From CAVQAH01 sp963784195 (GTDB lineage: Bacteria > Acidobacteriota > Vicinamibacteria > Vicinamibacterales > 2-12-FULL-66-21): a DNA stretch of 64,000 nt. Both the position numbers and the translations under genes were made by a program. The notes beneath the pieces were generated by a model. The model did not search any database, was not told where the DNA came from, and saw nothing but the letters and a program-made list of their open reading frames with translations. Shown piece after piece: positions 9,259-18,193 of this stretch. The stretch spans positions 132,217 through 196,216 of the forward strand of contig CAWARA010000033.1 of assembly GCA_963784195.1 (NCBI GenBank), in the 5' to 3' direction. The first letter of the stretch is position 1. Every line of letters starts with the position of its first letter.

Positions 9259-10188
9259 GTGCCCATTACCCCGACGACGCCCCGCCACGCTGGCCGCAGC
9301 CTGTACCTGGCGCTCGGCAACTTCGACGGGTTGCATCGCGGGCACATGAAGATCATCGACCGCGTCCGTCGCCGGGCGGGCGAGCGGGGTGGGATGCCGG
9401 CGGCGATGACGTTCGATCCGCATCCGCCCCGTGTGGTGCGGCCCGACAAGGCGCCGCCGCTGTTGATGACGATCGACCAGAAGATGGACGCGCTCGGGCG
9501 CGCCGGCATGCAGGGTGTTGCGGTGGTGCGCTTCACACGTGAGATGTCGCTCTGGGAGCCCGAGCAGTTTGTGCGGACCGTGCTCGTCGAATGGCTGCAC
9601 GTGGCGGAAGTCTGGGTGGGCGCTAATTTTCTCTTCGGCCACGATCGCGCCGGGACCTTTTCAGTCCTGCGCAGCCTGGGTGCGCGCTACGGCTTTCGGG
9701 CCGAGAAGATCGACCCTGTCCGTTACAAGGACTTCGTCGTCAGCAGCACGCGCGTGCGCCGCCTGGTATCGGAAGGGCGTGTGGACGAGGCCGGCGCGCT
9801 GCTCGGGCATCACTACTTCATCGACGGAACGGTCGCGCGCGGCGCGGGCCGCGGGAAGGGGATGGGGTTCCCGACAGCCAATCTCAAGACCGACAACGAG
9901 CTGATTCCGCCGGCTGGTGTGTACGCCACCACGGCGACCATTGGTGGCATCGTTCATCCCTCGATTACGAATATCGGCATGCGGCCGACGTTTGGCGACG
10001 TCGACACGTTGACGATCGAGACGCACGTGTTCGATTTCGACAAGGATCTGTACGACTCCCGCATTCGCCTGGCCTTCGTCCAGCGGATGCGCGACGAGCG
10101 GGCGTTTCCTGACGTCGATGCGCTGCGTGCGCAGATCGAGGCCGATGCGCGCAGCGCGCGGCGGCTGTTTGGCCGGATTTCGCTGTAG
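9259..10188 (+). CDS. ribF: Bifunctional riboflavin kinase / FAD synthetase
   Basis: Makes FMN from riboflavin and then FAD. The 309 residues contain the N-terminal FAD synthetase domain with ALGNFDGLHRGH (nucleotidyltransferase HxGH-type site, about residues 18-29), MTFDPHPPRV, and VSSTRVRRLV near 155. The C-terminal riboflavin kinase domain has GRGKGMGFPTANL near 195-210 and the TFG...ETHVFDFDKDLY segment. The annotated start is GTG at 9259; the upstream heptad tract offers other starts that do not add conserved sequence, so the exact N-terminus is uncertain. Confidence 0.95.
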   Translation: MPITPTTPRHAGRSLYLALGNFDGLHRGHMKIIDRVRRRAGERGGMPAAMTFDPHPPRVVRPDKAPPLLMTIDQKMDALGRAGMQGVAVVRFTREMSLWEPEQFVRTVLVEWLHVAEVWVGANFLFGHDRAGTFSVLRSLGARYGFRAEKIDPVRYKDFVVSSTRVRRLVSEGRVDEAGALLGHHYFIDGTVARGAGRGKGMGFPTANLKTDNELIPPAGVYATTATIGGIVHPSITNIGMRPTFGDVDTLTIETHVFDFDKDLYDSRIRLAFVQRMRDERAFPDVDALRAQIEADARSARRLFGRISL

Positions 10189-10198
10189 AATTGAAAGA

Positions 10199-10507
10199 GT
10201 GCCGCCTGACATCAAAGGAAACGGGACGGAAACCCGGTCGCTCGTGTTGAAGTTGTCTGTGCCCGCCCAGGGCGGTCTGCGCGGGCTGGCTACGGAAGTG
10301 GCTACCAAGATTGCGGCGTATCTGGGCACCAACCTGCCTGATGCCGAGTCGGCCGGCGTGACGCTCGAAGGGCTTGCCGAGCGCGTCGCGCCCCACGGGG
10401 CCGAAGGCGATATCACCTTCGAGTTCCGTGAGGTCGAAGGGGAGTTGGTGATACGCGCGCACTGCGACAATCGATCGTCCGAAGCTCGCTACCCGCTGCC
10501 TGCGTGA
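10199..10507 (+). CDS. Hypothetical 102-residue protein between ribF and cysS
   Basis: A short frame with GTG start at 10199, 10 bases after ribF and 81 bases before cysS, all in one direction, so probably part of the same transcript. The product is a mixed alpha/beta protein. The segment SLVLKLSVPAQGGLRGLATE resembles the start of anti-sigma/HATPase-like proteins, but no ATP-binding Asn or Gly-rich motif is visible, so I assign no function. A longer in-frame extension upstream overlaps ribF and looks non-coding. Confidence 0.6.
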   Translation: MPPDIKGNGTETRSLVLKLSVPAQGGLRGLATEVATKIAAYLGTNLPDAESAGVTLEGLAERVAPHGAEGDITFEFREVEGELVIRAHCDNRSSEARYPLPA

Positions 10508-10588
10508 ACCCGTCCGGGCTATGACGGGGCTCACGATCCGCTTCTCCTGGACGGTGCCGCAAGCACCAGTCCTGATTCAGACATCCGC

Positions 10589-12016
10589 ATGCGTCTCTAC
10601 AACACCCTGACACGTCGAGAGGAAGCCTTTGCGCCGGGTCGGGACAACGAAGTGCGCATGTACACCTGCGGGCTCACCGTCTACGCCCGAGGCCACATCG
10701 GCAACTTCCGGACGTTCGTCTCGCTGGACGTGCTGCGGCGCGCGCTGAAATATCACGCCGGCTACAAGATGCGGCACGTGATGAACTTCACGGACGTCGA
10801 CGATCGCACGATCCTCGAGTCGCAGAAGGCGGGCGTGCCGTTGCGCGAGTACACCGATCGCTACATCGCGGCATACCTCGAGGATGCGGCCGCGCTCGGG
10901 CTCGAGCCGGTCGAAGAGAACCCGCGCGCGACCGACCAGGCGAACATCGACGCGATGGGAGCGACGATCCGCGCGCTCGAGGAGCGGGGTCACACCTATC
11001 ACAGCGATGGATCGATCTATTTCAAGATCGCGTCGCTGCCTGACTACGGCAAGCTCGCGCGTCTCGATCACGCCGGGATCAAGAGCGGTGCACGCGTGGA
11101 TGCCGACAAGTACGACAAGGAGAACGCGCGCGATTTCGTGCTCTGGAAGTCGACGAAACCGGGCGAGCCGACATGGGATCCCGGCATCGGCCCGGGCCGG
11201 CCCGGCTGGCACATCGAGTGCTCCGCGATGGCCCTGCGCCTGCTCGGTGAGCCGCCGATCGACATTCACGCGGGCGGTGTCGACCTCATCTTCCCGCATC
11301 ACGAGAACGAGATCGCGCAGAGCGAAGGCGCCACTGGCAAGCAGTTCTCACGCTTCTGGGTTCACGTCGAGCACCTGATGATCGAAGACGAACCGGGCAA
11401 GACCGACAAGATGTCGAAGTCGCTCGGCAACGTCTTCAACCTGCAGGACATCGTCGATCGCGGGTTCCGTCCGTCCGCGCTGCGCTATCTGTACCTCAAC
11501 GTCCACTATCGCAAGCAGCTGAAGTTCTCGTGGACGGCAATGGCGCAGTCGGAAGAAGCGCTGAAACGGCTGACGGATTTCCTCGCGCGCCTCGAGTCGC
11601 TGCCGGCAAGGGACCGGAATCCGCAGGTCGGCACTCAGCTGCAGGAGGCACGGACGGCGTTCGGCGAGCACATCGACGCCGATCTGAACACCGCCGCGGC
11701 CATTGGCGTGGTGTTCGACCTCGTCCGGAGCCTGAACTCGGCAATCGACGCCGGAGAGCTCGGCGCGTCGGACGTGCCAGCGGTTCGCGAGACGTTCGAA
11801 CAGTTCGACAAGGTGCTCGGCATCCTTTCGCTCCGGCGCGCGGAGGACGAAAAGCCGCCCGTTCCCGTCGACGAAATCGAGCGGCTGATCGGCGCGCGCC
11901 GTGCCGCGCGGCTCGCCCGCAATTTCGCGGAAGCCGACAACATCCGGAAGGACCTCGATGCGCGTGGCATCCTGCTCGAGGACACCGGGACGACCACCAG
12001 GTGGAAACGGAAATAA
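10589..12016 (+). CDS. cysS: Cysteinyl-tRNA synthetase
   Basis: Class I aminoacyl-tRNA synthetase charging tRNA-Cys, whose gene is also in this window at 17208. The 475 residues carry the HIGH-type motif YARGHIGNFRT (about residues 33-43) next to the zinc-binding Cys of MYTCGLTVY, the further zinc ligands in WHIECSAMA and HHENEIAQSE, and the KMSKS loop in KTDKMSKSLGN near residue 275. The C-terminal DALR-type anticodon-binding helical region follows. It ends in TAA at 12014-12016, five bases before the next gene. Confidence 0.97.
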   Translation: MRLYNTLTRREEAFAPGRDNEVRMYTCGLTVYARGHIGNFRTFVSLDVLRRALKYHAGYKMRHVMNFTDVDDRTILESQKAGVPLREYTDRYIAAYLEDAAALGLEPVEENPRATDQANIDAMGATIRALEERGHTYHSDGSIYFKIASLPDYGKLARLDHAGIKSGARVDADKYDKENARDFVLWKSTKPGEPTWDPGIGPGRPGWHIECSAMALRLLGEPPIDIHAGGVDLIFPHHENEIAQSEGATGKQFSRFWVHVEHLMIEDEPGKTDKMSKSLGNVFNLQDIVDRGFRPSALRYLYLNVHYRKQLKFSWTAMAQSEEALKRLTDFLARLESLPARDRNPQVGTQLQEARTAFGEHIDADLNTAAAIGVVFDLVRSLNSAIDAGELGASDVPAVRETFEQFDKVLGILSLRRAEDEKPPVPVDEIERLIGARRAARLARNFAEADNIRKDLDARGILLEDTGTTTRWKRK

Positions 12017-12021
12017 GGAAC

Positions 12022-13353
12022 ATGATTGACGCTATGAAGGCTCCGGACATCAAGACCGAGCTTCCCGGGCCGAAGGCCAAGGCCATCATCGAGAAAGACA
12101 GCCGGTTCGTGTCGCCGTCGTATACGCGCGACTATCCGTTCGTCATCGCGCGCGGCGAAGGCGCCATCGTCGAGGATGTCGACGGCAACCGGTTCATCGA
12201 CTGCGCTGCCGGCATCGCCGTCAATTCCACGGGCGTCTCGCATCCCGAAGTCGTAAAAGCCATCACCGATCAGGCGCAGAAATTCATCCACATGTCGGGG
12301 ACGGATTTCTACTACGAGCCGCAGGTGCGCCTGGCCGAGGAACTGGCCAGCATCGCGCCGATCGGCGGTGACGTGCGCACGTTCTTCGGCAACTCGGGTA
12401 CCGAGGCGACGGAAGCGTCGATCAAGCTCGCGCGCTACTACACGAAGCGGCAGGGCATCATCGCGTTCCTCGGTGCGTTCCACGGACGATCGCTCGGTTC
12501 GCTGTCGCTGACCGCCAGCAAGGCCATTCAGCGCCGCGGTTTCGGTCCGTTGATTCCGGGTGTCTACCATGCGCCGTTCCCGGATCCCTATCGCGCCTCG
12601 AGCCCCGATCACGCCGCGGCACAGAGCCTGTCGTTCATCGAAGATCAGATCTTCACGCACCTCATCTCGCCCGACGAAGTCGCGTCCGTCGTCGTCGAGC
12701 CCATCCAGGGGGAGGGCGGCTACATCGTTCCGCCCCGTGCATTCCTGCAGGGGTTGCGCGAGCTCACGAAGAAGCACGGCATCCTGCTCGTGGTCGACGA
12801 AGTGCAGTCCGGCATGGGCCGCACCGGCCGCATGTTCGCCGCCGAGCACTTCGATCTGAAGGGTGACATCGTCAACATCGCGAAGGGCATCGCATCCGGC
12901 CTGCCGTTGGGCGTCACGTGCGCGCGCGCGGACGTGATGTCGTGGCCTCCCGGCGCGCACGCCAGCACGTTTGGCGGCAACCCGGTATCGTGCGCGGCAG
13001 CGAACGCCACCATCAAGCTGCTGAAGGGCGGTCTCGTCGCCAACGCGGCTACCGTCGGCGCGCACCTGATGAGCGGCCTGCGGGCGCTGCAGGAGAAACA
13101 CGAGATCATCGGCGACGTCCGCGGCCTGGGGCTGATGATCGGCATCGAGCTCGTCCGCGACCGTCAGACGAAAGAGCGGGCCACCGACGAACGCAACGCG
13201 CTCGTCCAGGCTATGTTCCGCCGCGGGGTCCTCATTCTCGGCGCCGGCCGGAACGCCGTGCGGCTCGCGCCGCCGCTCCTCCTCAGCAAGGACCAGGCGG
13301 ACAGCATCCTCGCTGTTCTCGATCAGGCGCTCACCGAGATCCGTCGCCGCTGA
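12022..13353 (+). CDS. Class III PLP-dependent aminotransferase (acetylornithine/4-aminobutyrate family)
   Basis: PLP enzyme of 443 residues that moves an amino group from an omega-amine or ornithine-type donor to a keto acid. Recognisable sites are FFGNSGTEATEASIKLAR (PLP phosphate loop), AFHGRSLGSLS, VVEPIQGEGGY, DEVQSGMGRTG and the Schiff-base Lys in NIAKGIASGLP. The ATG at 12022 is preceded by AAGGA that overlaps the cysS stop region; the upstream open frame overlaps cysS and is spurious. It is co-directional with cysS. Sequence alone does not separate a GABA, acetylornithine or broad-range aminotransferase. Confidence 0.9.
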   Translation: MIDAMKAPDIKTELPGPKAKAIIEKDSRFVSPSYTRDYPFVIARGEGAIVEDVDGNRFIDCAAGIAVNSTGVSHPEVVKAITDQAQKFIHMSGTDFYYEPQVRLAEELASIAPIGGDVRTFFGNSGTEATEASIKLARYYTKRQGIIAFLGAFHGRSLGSLSLTASKAIQRRGFGPLIPGVYHAPFPDPYRASSPDHAAAQSLSFIEDQIFTHLISPDEVASVVVEPIQGEGGYIVPPRAFLQGLRELTKKHGILLVVDEVQSGMGRTGRMFAAEHFDLKGDIVNIAKGIASGLPLGVTCARADVMSWPPGAHASTFGGNPVSCAAANATIKLLKGGLVANAATVGAHLMSGLRALQEKHEIIGDVRGLGLMIGIELVRDRQTKERATDERNALVQAMFRRGVLILGAGRNAVRLAPPLLLSKDQADSILAVLDQALTEIRRR

Positions 13354-13360
13354 CACCTGC

Positions 13361-13428
13361 CGTAGCGTCCGGCTTTAGCCGGACCTCGTGAACATAGCCG
13401 TAGCGTCCGGCTTCAGCCGGACCTCCTG
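13361..13428. repeat. Pair of GTCCGGCT..AGCCGGAC palindromes
   Basis: Two near-identical 29-base units, starting at 13361 and 13399, each contain CGTAGCGTCCGGCT then AGCCGGACCTC. The arms GTCCGGCT and AGCCGGAC form a short hairpin. The location just after a stop codon suits an extragenic palindrome that could act as an mRNA-stabilising or terminating stem. A third copy is at 17088-17110. Confidence 0.8.
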
Positions 13429-13507
13429 CTCTGTCCTCCAATTTCCCTGGCACCGCCCCGACCTGTGAACAGCAGCTAGTCCGTTTCGCCGGACACCAAC
13501 CCCGCTG

Positions 13508-14389
13508 CTAGGCAGCACTCGATGCCCGAGCTCTGCGCGCGGCGCGCGCAAGCGTAGAGAATGCCCACATTGTCAAAGCGCCGACGATCACGAGAGCCGC
13601 CACATTGCCCCAGAACGCCACATCGGGCCCCGTTTCCCAAATGAGAGGCCTGGCTTCTGGCGACAGCTGCCATTCGGACCGACCGCGGGTCAAGAGATCG
13701 AAGGCGCTGAACATGTTGCCGCCGGCATGGAGGACCATGCCGGGCAATGTGGAATCTGTGAAGTAGGCAAGGGCGCCGTACACAGCGGCCACGGCGATGT
13801 AGAAGGGCAGTAGCACGACGCCGACCTCCGGGTGCGTAAAATGCACAAACCCAAACAGGCTTCCGGTTACCAGGATCGCGATTATGGGCCCGTGCCGGCG
13901 CTCAATCGGCCGCTGCAGGTAACCGCGGAAAGATGTCTCCTCCACGACGCCGGCGACGACGGCACTCATCGCGAGCCACATCAGAACCGTGACAGCGGGG
14001 TAGCGCGACACGTCGAGATCTCGTTGCTGGGGGAGCGCGACGAGTCGGCTCAATACTCCTTGAAGGAGCAGTACGCCTGCGAGGCCCAGCAGTCCCGCCA
14101 ACAGAGCCGGCCCCCATGCTTCGTCCGGCAGTGCGTTGGCACGGGCATTCATACGGCGCGCTTCGGCTGTCGACCGCGGCCATCCCGATCCCCGCACGAG
14201 ATAGCGCCAGTACAACCACAGGTACATCGCCATCAACGGGACGGCCCACGGCAGCGCCGATAGGTACCTGGTGTTCGCCGATACCAAAGCGGCCCACGGC
14301 AGGGTCCCGGCGGCAGCGGCAGCCACGCCGATGAGAACTGCGCGCCCAACGACGGGGAGCCGAAGCCAAAGTCGATGGATGAAAGTCAT
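13508..14389 (-). CDS. CPBP-family intramembrane metalloprotease
   Basis: A 293-residue polytopic membrane protein with about eight hydrophobic segments. The CPBP (Abi/CAAX protease-like) motifs are present in order: EETSFRGYLQ with the paired Glu and Arg, FGFVHF with the second-motif His, and the HAGGN motif near residue 222. These residues line the active site in the family. The substrate is unknown; relatives act in prenyl-protein processing, bacteriocin self-immunity or regulated proteolysis. It stands alone and faces the aminotransferase. The last 20 residues are Arg/Ala-rich. Confidence 0.88.
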   Translation of the reverse strand: MTFIHRLWLRLPVVGRAVLIGVAAAAAGTLPWAALVSANTRYLSALPWAVPLMAMYLWLYWRYLVRGSGWPRSTAEARRMNARANALPDEAWGPALLAGLLGLAGVLLLQGVLSRLVALPQQRDLDVSRYPAVTVLMWLAMSAVVAGVVEETSFRGYLQRPIERRHGPIIAILVTGSLFGFVHFTHPEVGVVLLPFYIAVAAVYGALAYFTDSTLPGMVLHAGGNMFSAFDLLTRGRSEWQLSPEARPLIWETGPDVAFWGNVAALVIVGALTMWAFSTLARAARRARASSAA

Positions 14390-14462
14390 TGGCTCCTGTC
14401 GTCCACTGGCCGTCGGTGCTGCCTAACGCATGCGGCTCACCCGCGGGTGGCCGCGCGGCTCG

Positions 14463-14895
14463 CTATTCGATCCAGGCGCCGAACTCGGCGAGCGCCGATT
14501 TCTCAGAAAGGCTTCGGGCCGCGGCGCGAACACTCGAGGGAACCCATTTGGGGAAGGGCACCTCTTGGGTCACGTGATGACCCGAACTCGTGTGCACCTC
14601 CCGCATCTGCGAAAGGCGATCCGGTGGCAGGCGGCCAGCCGCCCGGACAAGAGCCGGCCACAACCGCCGATGGACAAATGTGACCTTGCCCTTGACAGGC
14701 GACACACGAGGACATCGTCGCTGTCGCGGACCGCTCGCGTCACCGCGAAGATCTCATGACTTTTCGGATGAGACCACCAGCTACCCCGAACTCGCTCTCC
14801 AGCAATGACCTCAGCAAGCGACGGAACTGGCCCGTGCGCGGCTCGAGGACGACACCGTGCTGACGAATGAAAGCGAGAGCCTGGAGTGAAGTCAT
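14463..14895 (-). pseudogene. Conserved hypothetical gene broken by two frameshifts
   Basis: Three consecutive frames on the minus strand join into one protein of about 144 residues. It begins MTSLQALAFIRQHGVVLE at 14895, continues in another frame with GPVPSLAEVIAGERVRGSWW and ...DSDDVLVCRLSR, then in a third with KVTFVHRRLWPALVRAAGRL and an ending near 14463. The pieces meet with no gap, so the gene has two small indels (near 14835 and 14700) and is otherwise well preserved. I recognise the pattern as a widespread uncharacterised bacterial family; no function is assigned. Confidence 0.7.
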
Positions 14896-14969
14896 CGCCA
14901 CGTTGTTTCCCTCGGCCCAATAACTCTTGCAGTAGAGCACGGAGATTGCAACCTGCGGGCAGCGCGACC

Positions 14970-15338
14970 ATGACTCTTCAGCGGCAGGCATTGGGAAAAC
15001 TTGGTGAATCCTTAGCGGTCGACGAACTCGAACGCCGCGGGTACGCAATTGTTGCGCGCCGCTATCGAACGCGGCATGGCGAAATCGACATCGTGGCCGA
15101 GGATGGCGAGACGCTGGTGTTCGTGGAGGTCAAGGCTCGCACCAGCGACGAATGCGGATTCGCGGTTGAGGGTGTGACCCGCTTGAAGCAGCTGCAACTC
15201 GCCTCGATGGCCGAGGAGTATCTCGCGCGGACCGACGTCGTCAATCGTCCGTGCCGGTTCGACGTCATCGCCATCGATGATGTGGACACCAATCCCGTCC
15301 TGACCCTCTATCCCGACGCTTTCGACGCCACGCGTTGA
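14970..15338 (+). CDS. YraN/UPF0102 family endonuclease-like protein
   Basis: A 122-residue protein with the PD-(D/E)XK-like core of the YraN family: GESLAVDELERRGYAIVARR, then HGEIDIVAEDGETLVFVEVK, which has the Asp and the ExK catalytic pattern. The ATG at 14970 is the start that fits the family length; the frame is open further upstream but that part overlaps the minus-strand gene. The family is often found near rnhB in other bacteria; no such neighbour is here. The cellular role is not established. Confidence 0.9.
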   Translation: MTLQRQALGKLGESLAVDELERRGYAIVARRYRTRHGEIDIVAEDGETLVFVEVKARTSDECGFAVEGVTRLKQLQLASMAEEYLARTDVVNRPCRFDVIAIDDVDTNPVLTLYPDAFDATR

Positions 15339-15393
15339 TTGACTTCGGTCGTCCTTCTGCTACTGTGAACGCACTTTCAGAAGGAGTTGACGC

Positions 15394-16602
15394 GTGAAGA
15401 CAACCCGCAGGGAGGCGTTTGCCTCGCTGGCAGCGATGGTCGGCGGTTCGGCGCTGGTGTCGGCGCAACAGACAGCCGGGGCGCCGGCTGCAAAACCACT
15501 GGCCAGGCCAGCAGCCACCGCTGCGCCACGCCAAGCTGGCGTCGGTCTCGGACTTCGAGCCGCTCGCCAGGCAGCGCATGTCGCACATGGCCTACGAATA
15601 CGTGTCCGGCGGGTCCGGCGACGAGCTCACGCTGCGCGACAACATCCAGGCATTCGATCGACTTCGCCTGCATCCGCGCGTGCTGGTCGATGTCTCGGAG
15701 CTCGACACGCGAACGACGATCCTCGGTCAATCACTCGAGTTCCCGATCCTGATGGCGCCCACGGCGTATCACCGCATCATGCATCCAGAAGGAGAGCTGG
15801 CGACCGTTCGGGGCGCCGCCAAGGCTGGCGCGACGATGATCGCCAGCTCGTTTGCGACGACGACCATCGAGGACATGTCGCGCGCGGCACAAGTCGCCGC
15901 TGTGGTTTCAGTTGTATTGCGTCCGCGATCGCGGGTTCACAAAGGAACTCGTCCAGCGCGCCGAGAACGCCGGATGCAAGGCCCTGTTCGTCACCGTCGA
16001 CACGCCGGTCACCGGCAATCGTCATCGCGAGACGCGCGTCGGTTTCGCGCTGCCGCCCGGCCTCGATCGCGCCAACTACCGCGGCCTCGGCGGAACAGCG
16101 TCCACGACGTCCCATCGTCCCAGCGAACGCGAAATCTACAGCGTCGTCCTCGATCCCACATTGACGTGGAAGGAGATCGAGTGGATCCGCTCGTTCGCCC
16201 GCGTCCCAGTCGTGATCAAGGGCGTTCTCAGCCCGCTCGATGCGGCGAAGGGCGTGTCGGCGGGCGTCTCGGCGATCGCCGTGTCGAACCACGGCGCCCG
16301 CAACCTGGACACCGTCCCCGCCACCATCGACGCGCTGCCGCGGATCGCGGACGCGGTAAAGGGCCAGGTGCCGCTCTTCCTGGACGGGGGAGTGCGGCGA
16401 GGCACCGACGTCCTGAAGGCCCTCGCGCTCGGTGCATCAGCCGTACTCGTGGGCCGTCCGTACCTCTACGGTCTCGCCTCGCAAGGCGCTGACGGGGTGG
16501 CCACGGTGATGACGATGCTGAGGACGGAGCTGGAGAGTGGCGATGGCGCTGACGGGACGGCGGTCGCTGAAGGACATCGATCGATCGGTGTTGTGGACGT
16601 AG
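15394..16602 (+). pseudogene. Tat-exported FMN-dependent alpha-hydroxy-acid oxidase, three frameshifts
   Basis: The family oxidises L-lactate, glycolate or related 2-hydroxy acids with FMN. A GTG start at 15394 after AGAAGGAG gives KTTRREAFASLAAMVGG, a twin-arginine-like leader. From about 15530 the second frame carries DFEPLARQRMSHMAYEYVSG and FPILMAPTAYHRIMHPEG. From about 15900 the third frame carries WFQLYCVRDRGFTKELVQRA, PVVIKGVLS, AVSNHGARNLD (catalytic His, Arg) and FLDGGVRRGTDVLKALALGA. Near 16535 a fourth frame gives the family ending MALTGRRSLKDIDRS and stops at 16600-16602. All pieces are well conserved, so the decay is recent or partly due to sequence error. Confidence 0.85.
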
Positions 16603-16627
16603 TCGTTAAACCGCCGTGGTCTGCTGT

Positions 16628-16719
16628 CCGTGGTTCGTAGTTCGTCGCTCGTTGCTCGAAGAGCCTCGTCGGTCGAATCGGGTTTTTCGAGCTACGAGCG
16701 ACGAGCCACGAACTACGGC
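16628..16719. repeat. Long imperfect inverted repeat downstream of the oxidase gene
   Basis: A left arm at about 16629-16660 and a right arm at about 16688-16719 are near-complementary over roughly 32 bases; both are built from TTCGTAGTTCG/CTCGTCGCTCG-like words. The structure could form a strong hairpin. It lies between the broken oxidase gene and tRNA-Gly and looks like a dispersed genomic repeat. Confidence 0.65.
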
Positions 16720-16839
16720 AGGGGAGTCCGGGTTTACCGGACCTCCGCATTCTTGCCTGCTTATTGGAGGCTGTGGTACGATCGAGGTTCCGCCGAAGAG
16801 CCGTGGGCTGTGCAGTTTCGGTGGAGCAGGTTTGTCCGG

Positions 16840-16914
16840 GCGGGAATAACTCAGTGGTAGAGTGCGACCTTGCCAAGGTCGAAGTCGCGGGTTCGAATCC
16901 CGTTTCCCGCTCCA
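16840..16914 (+). tRNA. tRNA-Gly (GCC)
   Basis: A 75-base cloverleaf with the 7-bp acceptor stem GCGGGAA/TTCCCGC, a discriminator T and encoded CCA. The anticodon stem is CGACC/GGTCG around the loop TTGCCAA, giving anticodon GCC. The T arm GCGGG-TTCGAAT-CCCGT is normal. The promoter was not identified. Confidence 0.96.
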
Positions 16915-17087
16915 ATCTTAAGAACGTCGCGGCCCTGTGGGCCGCTCCTGCGCGCTTCGCTACGCCGGCGCTTCGACGCCGGCTCCGCTCCGCGCGCTAG
17001 CGTAACTGGTCGAGCCGGTTCGTGTGTCCGGCTTTCTTGGCCCGCCGAAACCGCCTCGGCGGCGAAGGCGGCAGCCAGCCGTTGTTT

Positions 17088-17110
17088 GTAGTGTCCGGCT
17101 TCAGCCGGAC
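17088..17110. repeat. GTCCGGCTTCAGCCGGAC palindrome, third copy
   Basis: GTAGTGTCCGGCTTCAGCCGGAC, the same hairpin-forming unit as the pair at 13361-13428. It lies between the two tRNA genes. Confidence 0.75.
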
Positions 17111-17207
17111 TGGTGCATGTTGCCTGTGCTCGTTGCTCGCCTGATCGAACGCTGTTGTTGCCGCGCCTGACGCGGCCGGAATTCCCCTGTCCAATTCAGT
17201 TCCGACC

Positions 17208-17287
<80 letters not shown>

Positions 17288-17438
17288 TTAAAAATTCGCG
17301 TGATCGGGTGTGTGGCTGCGTCCGCAACCGATTTCTTATTGCTCCGAACAGCCCTCGAATTCGGTGCTCACTCCGAAGAGCGACCTCTGTAAATCACTGC
17401 ATCGCGACGAGTTGTCAGCGCGCGTTCTCCGCAGGGGA

Positions 17439-17457
17439 GGAGGTTCCGAGAACCTCC
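17439..17457. repeat. GGAGGTTC/GAACCTCC palindrome near the left end of island A
   Basis: An 8-base inverted repeat with a 3-base centre. A close relative lies at 23839-23857 at the same distance from attachment core 2. It is downstream of the sigma gene here but upstream of the sigma gene in island B, so it belongs to the island end and not to the sigma gene. Confidence 0.7.
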
Positions 17458-17541
17458 GCCTGCGTCGGTTCGCAGCGACGACGGAATGCCTTCTCTGCGG
17501 AATCTTCTCGCGTGAGCATTGGTGCTCCGGCGAGTCGTTGC

Positions 17542-18120
17542 TCAAGACCGCTGAAGCTCGCGTGCCAGCCAGACCTTCGCGGTCTTCCAGTCCCGCATGA
17601 CTGTCTGAGGCGAGACGTCAAGGACCTCGGCGGTCTCCTCGACGGTCAGCCCGCCAAAGAACCGCAGCTCAATCACCTTTGCGCGACGAGGGTCGAAGGC
17701 GGCGAGCGTTGTCAGCGCGTCGTCGAGCGCACACACCTCGGTCGCGCGCTCATCGGCGGCGATCGCATCCAGATCGAGGGTGGATGTGTCTACGCGCTCG
17801 GCCTGACCACCGCGCTTGGCTGCGCCGCGGGTTCGCGCGGCATCGACCAGAATCCGGCGCATGACGTGCGAGGCGATGGCGTAGAAATGGGCGCGGTCCT
17901 GCCACTCGATATCCGACGCGTCGAAGAGCCGGAGAAACAGCTCGTGCACCAGCGCGGTTCCCTGGAGGGTCAGTCCGGCCCGCTCACGCCGCGTGTAGTG
18001 CCAGGCCAGCCGGCGGAGCCGCGCGTAGACCAGCGGCGTGAGCCGCTCGAGCGCTGACTCGTCCCCTTGGTTCCATGCTTTCAGGAGCTGCGTAATCTCT
18101 CGGGCGTCTTCTGCCGGCAT
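17542..18120 (-). CDS. ECF sigma factor, TIGR02999 type
   Basis: A 192-residue RNA polymerase sigma-70 family protein of the acidobacterial/planctomycetal ECF group. Region 2 is seen in LTPLVYARLRRLAWHYTR and ALVHELFLRLF...HFYAIASHVMRRILVDAAR, and region 4 in VIELRFFGGLTVEETAEVLD followed by a recognition helix ending WLARELQRS. The ATG at 18120 is 74 bases from the divergent oxidase start, giving a shared control region. No anti-sigma gene is adjacent; in this family the partner is often a Ser/Thr kinase, and one lies 2 kb away in the same island. Confidence 0.93.
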   Translation of the reverse strand: MPAEDAREITQLLKAWNQGDESALERLTPLVYARLRRLAWHYTRRERAGLTLQGTALVHELFLRLFDASDIEWQDRAHFYAIASHVMRRILVDAARTRGAAKRGGQAERVDTSTLDLDAIAADERATEVCALDDALTTLAAFDPRRAKVIELRFFGGLTVEETAEVLDVSPQTVMRDWKTAKVWLARELQRS

Positions 18121-18193
18121 CGACGATAAAGCGAATTGTAGCGTCTGGTAGTTGTCGCGGTCGGTTTACGCATATCTAGCCGGAGCGACAACC

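Noticed and set aside
11635..13356. 573-residue minus-strand frame opposite the aminotransferase
   Set aside because: Antisense shadow; the plus strand carries all PLP motifs.
16466..16915. 149-residue minus-strand frame over the inverted repeat and tRNA-Gly
   Set aside because: It is made of the translated repeat plus antisense tRNA, not a gene.
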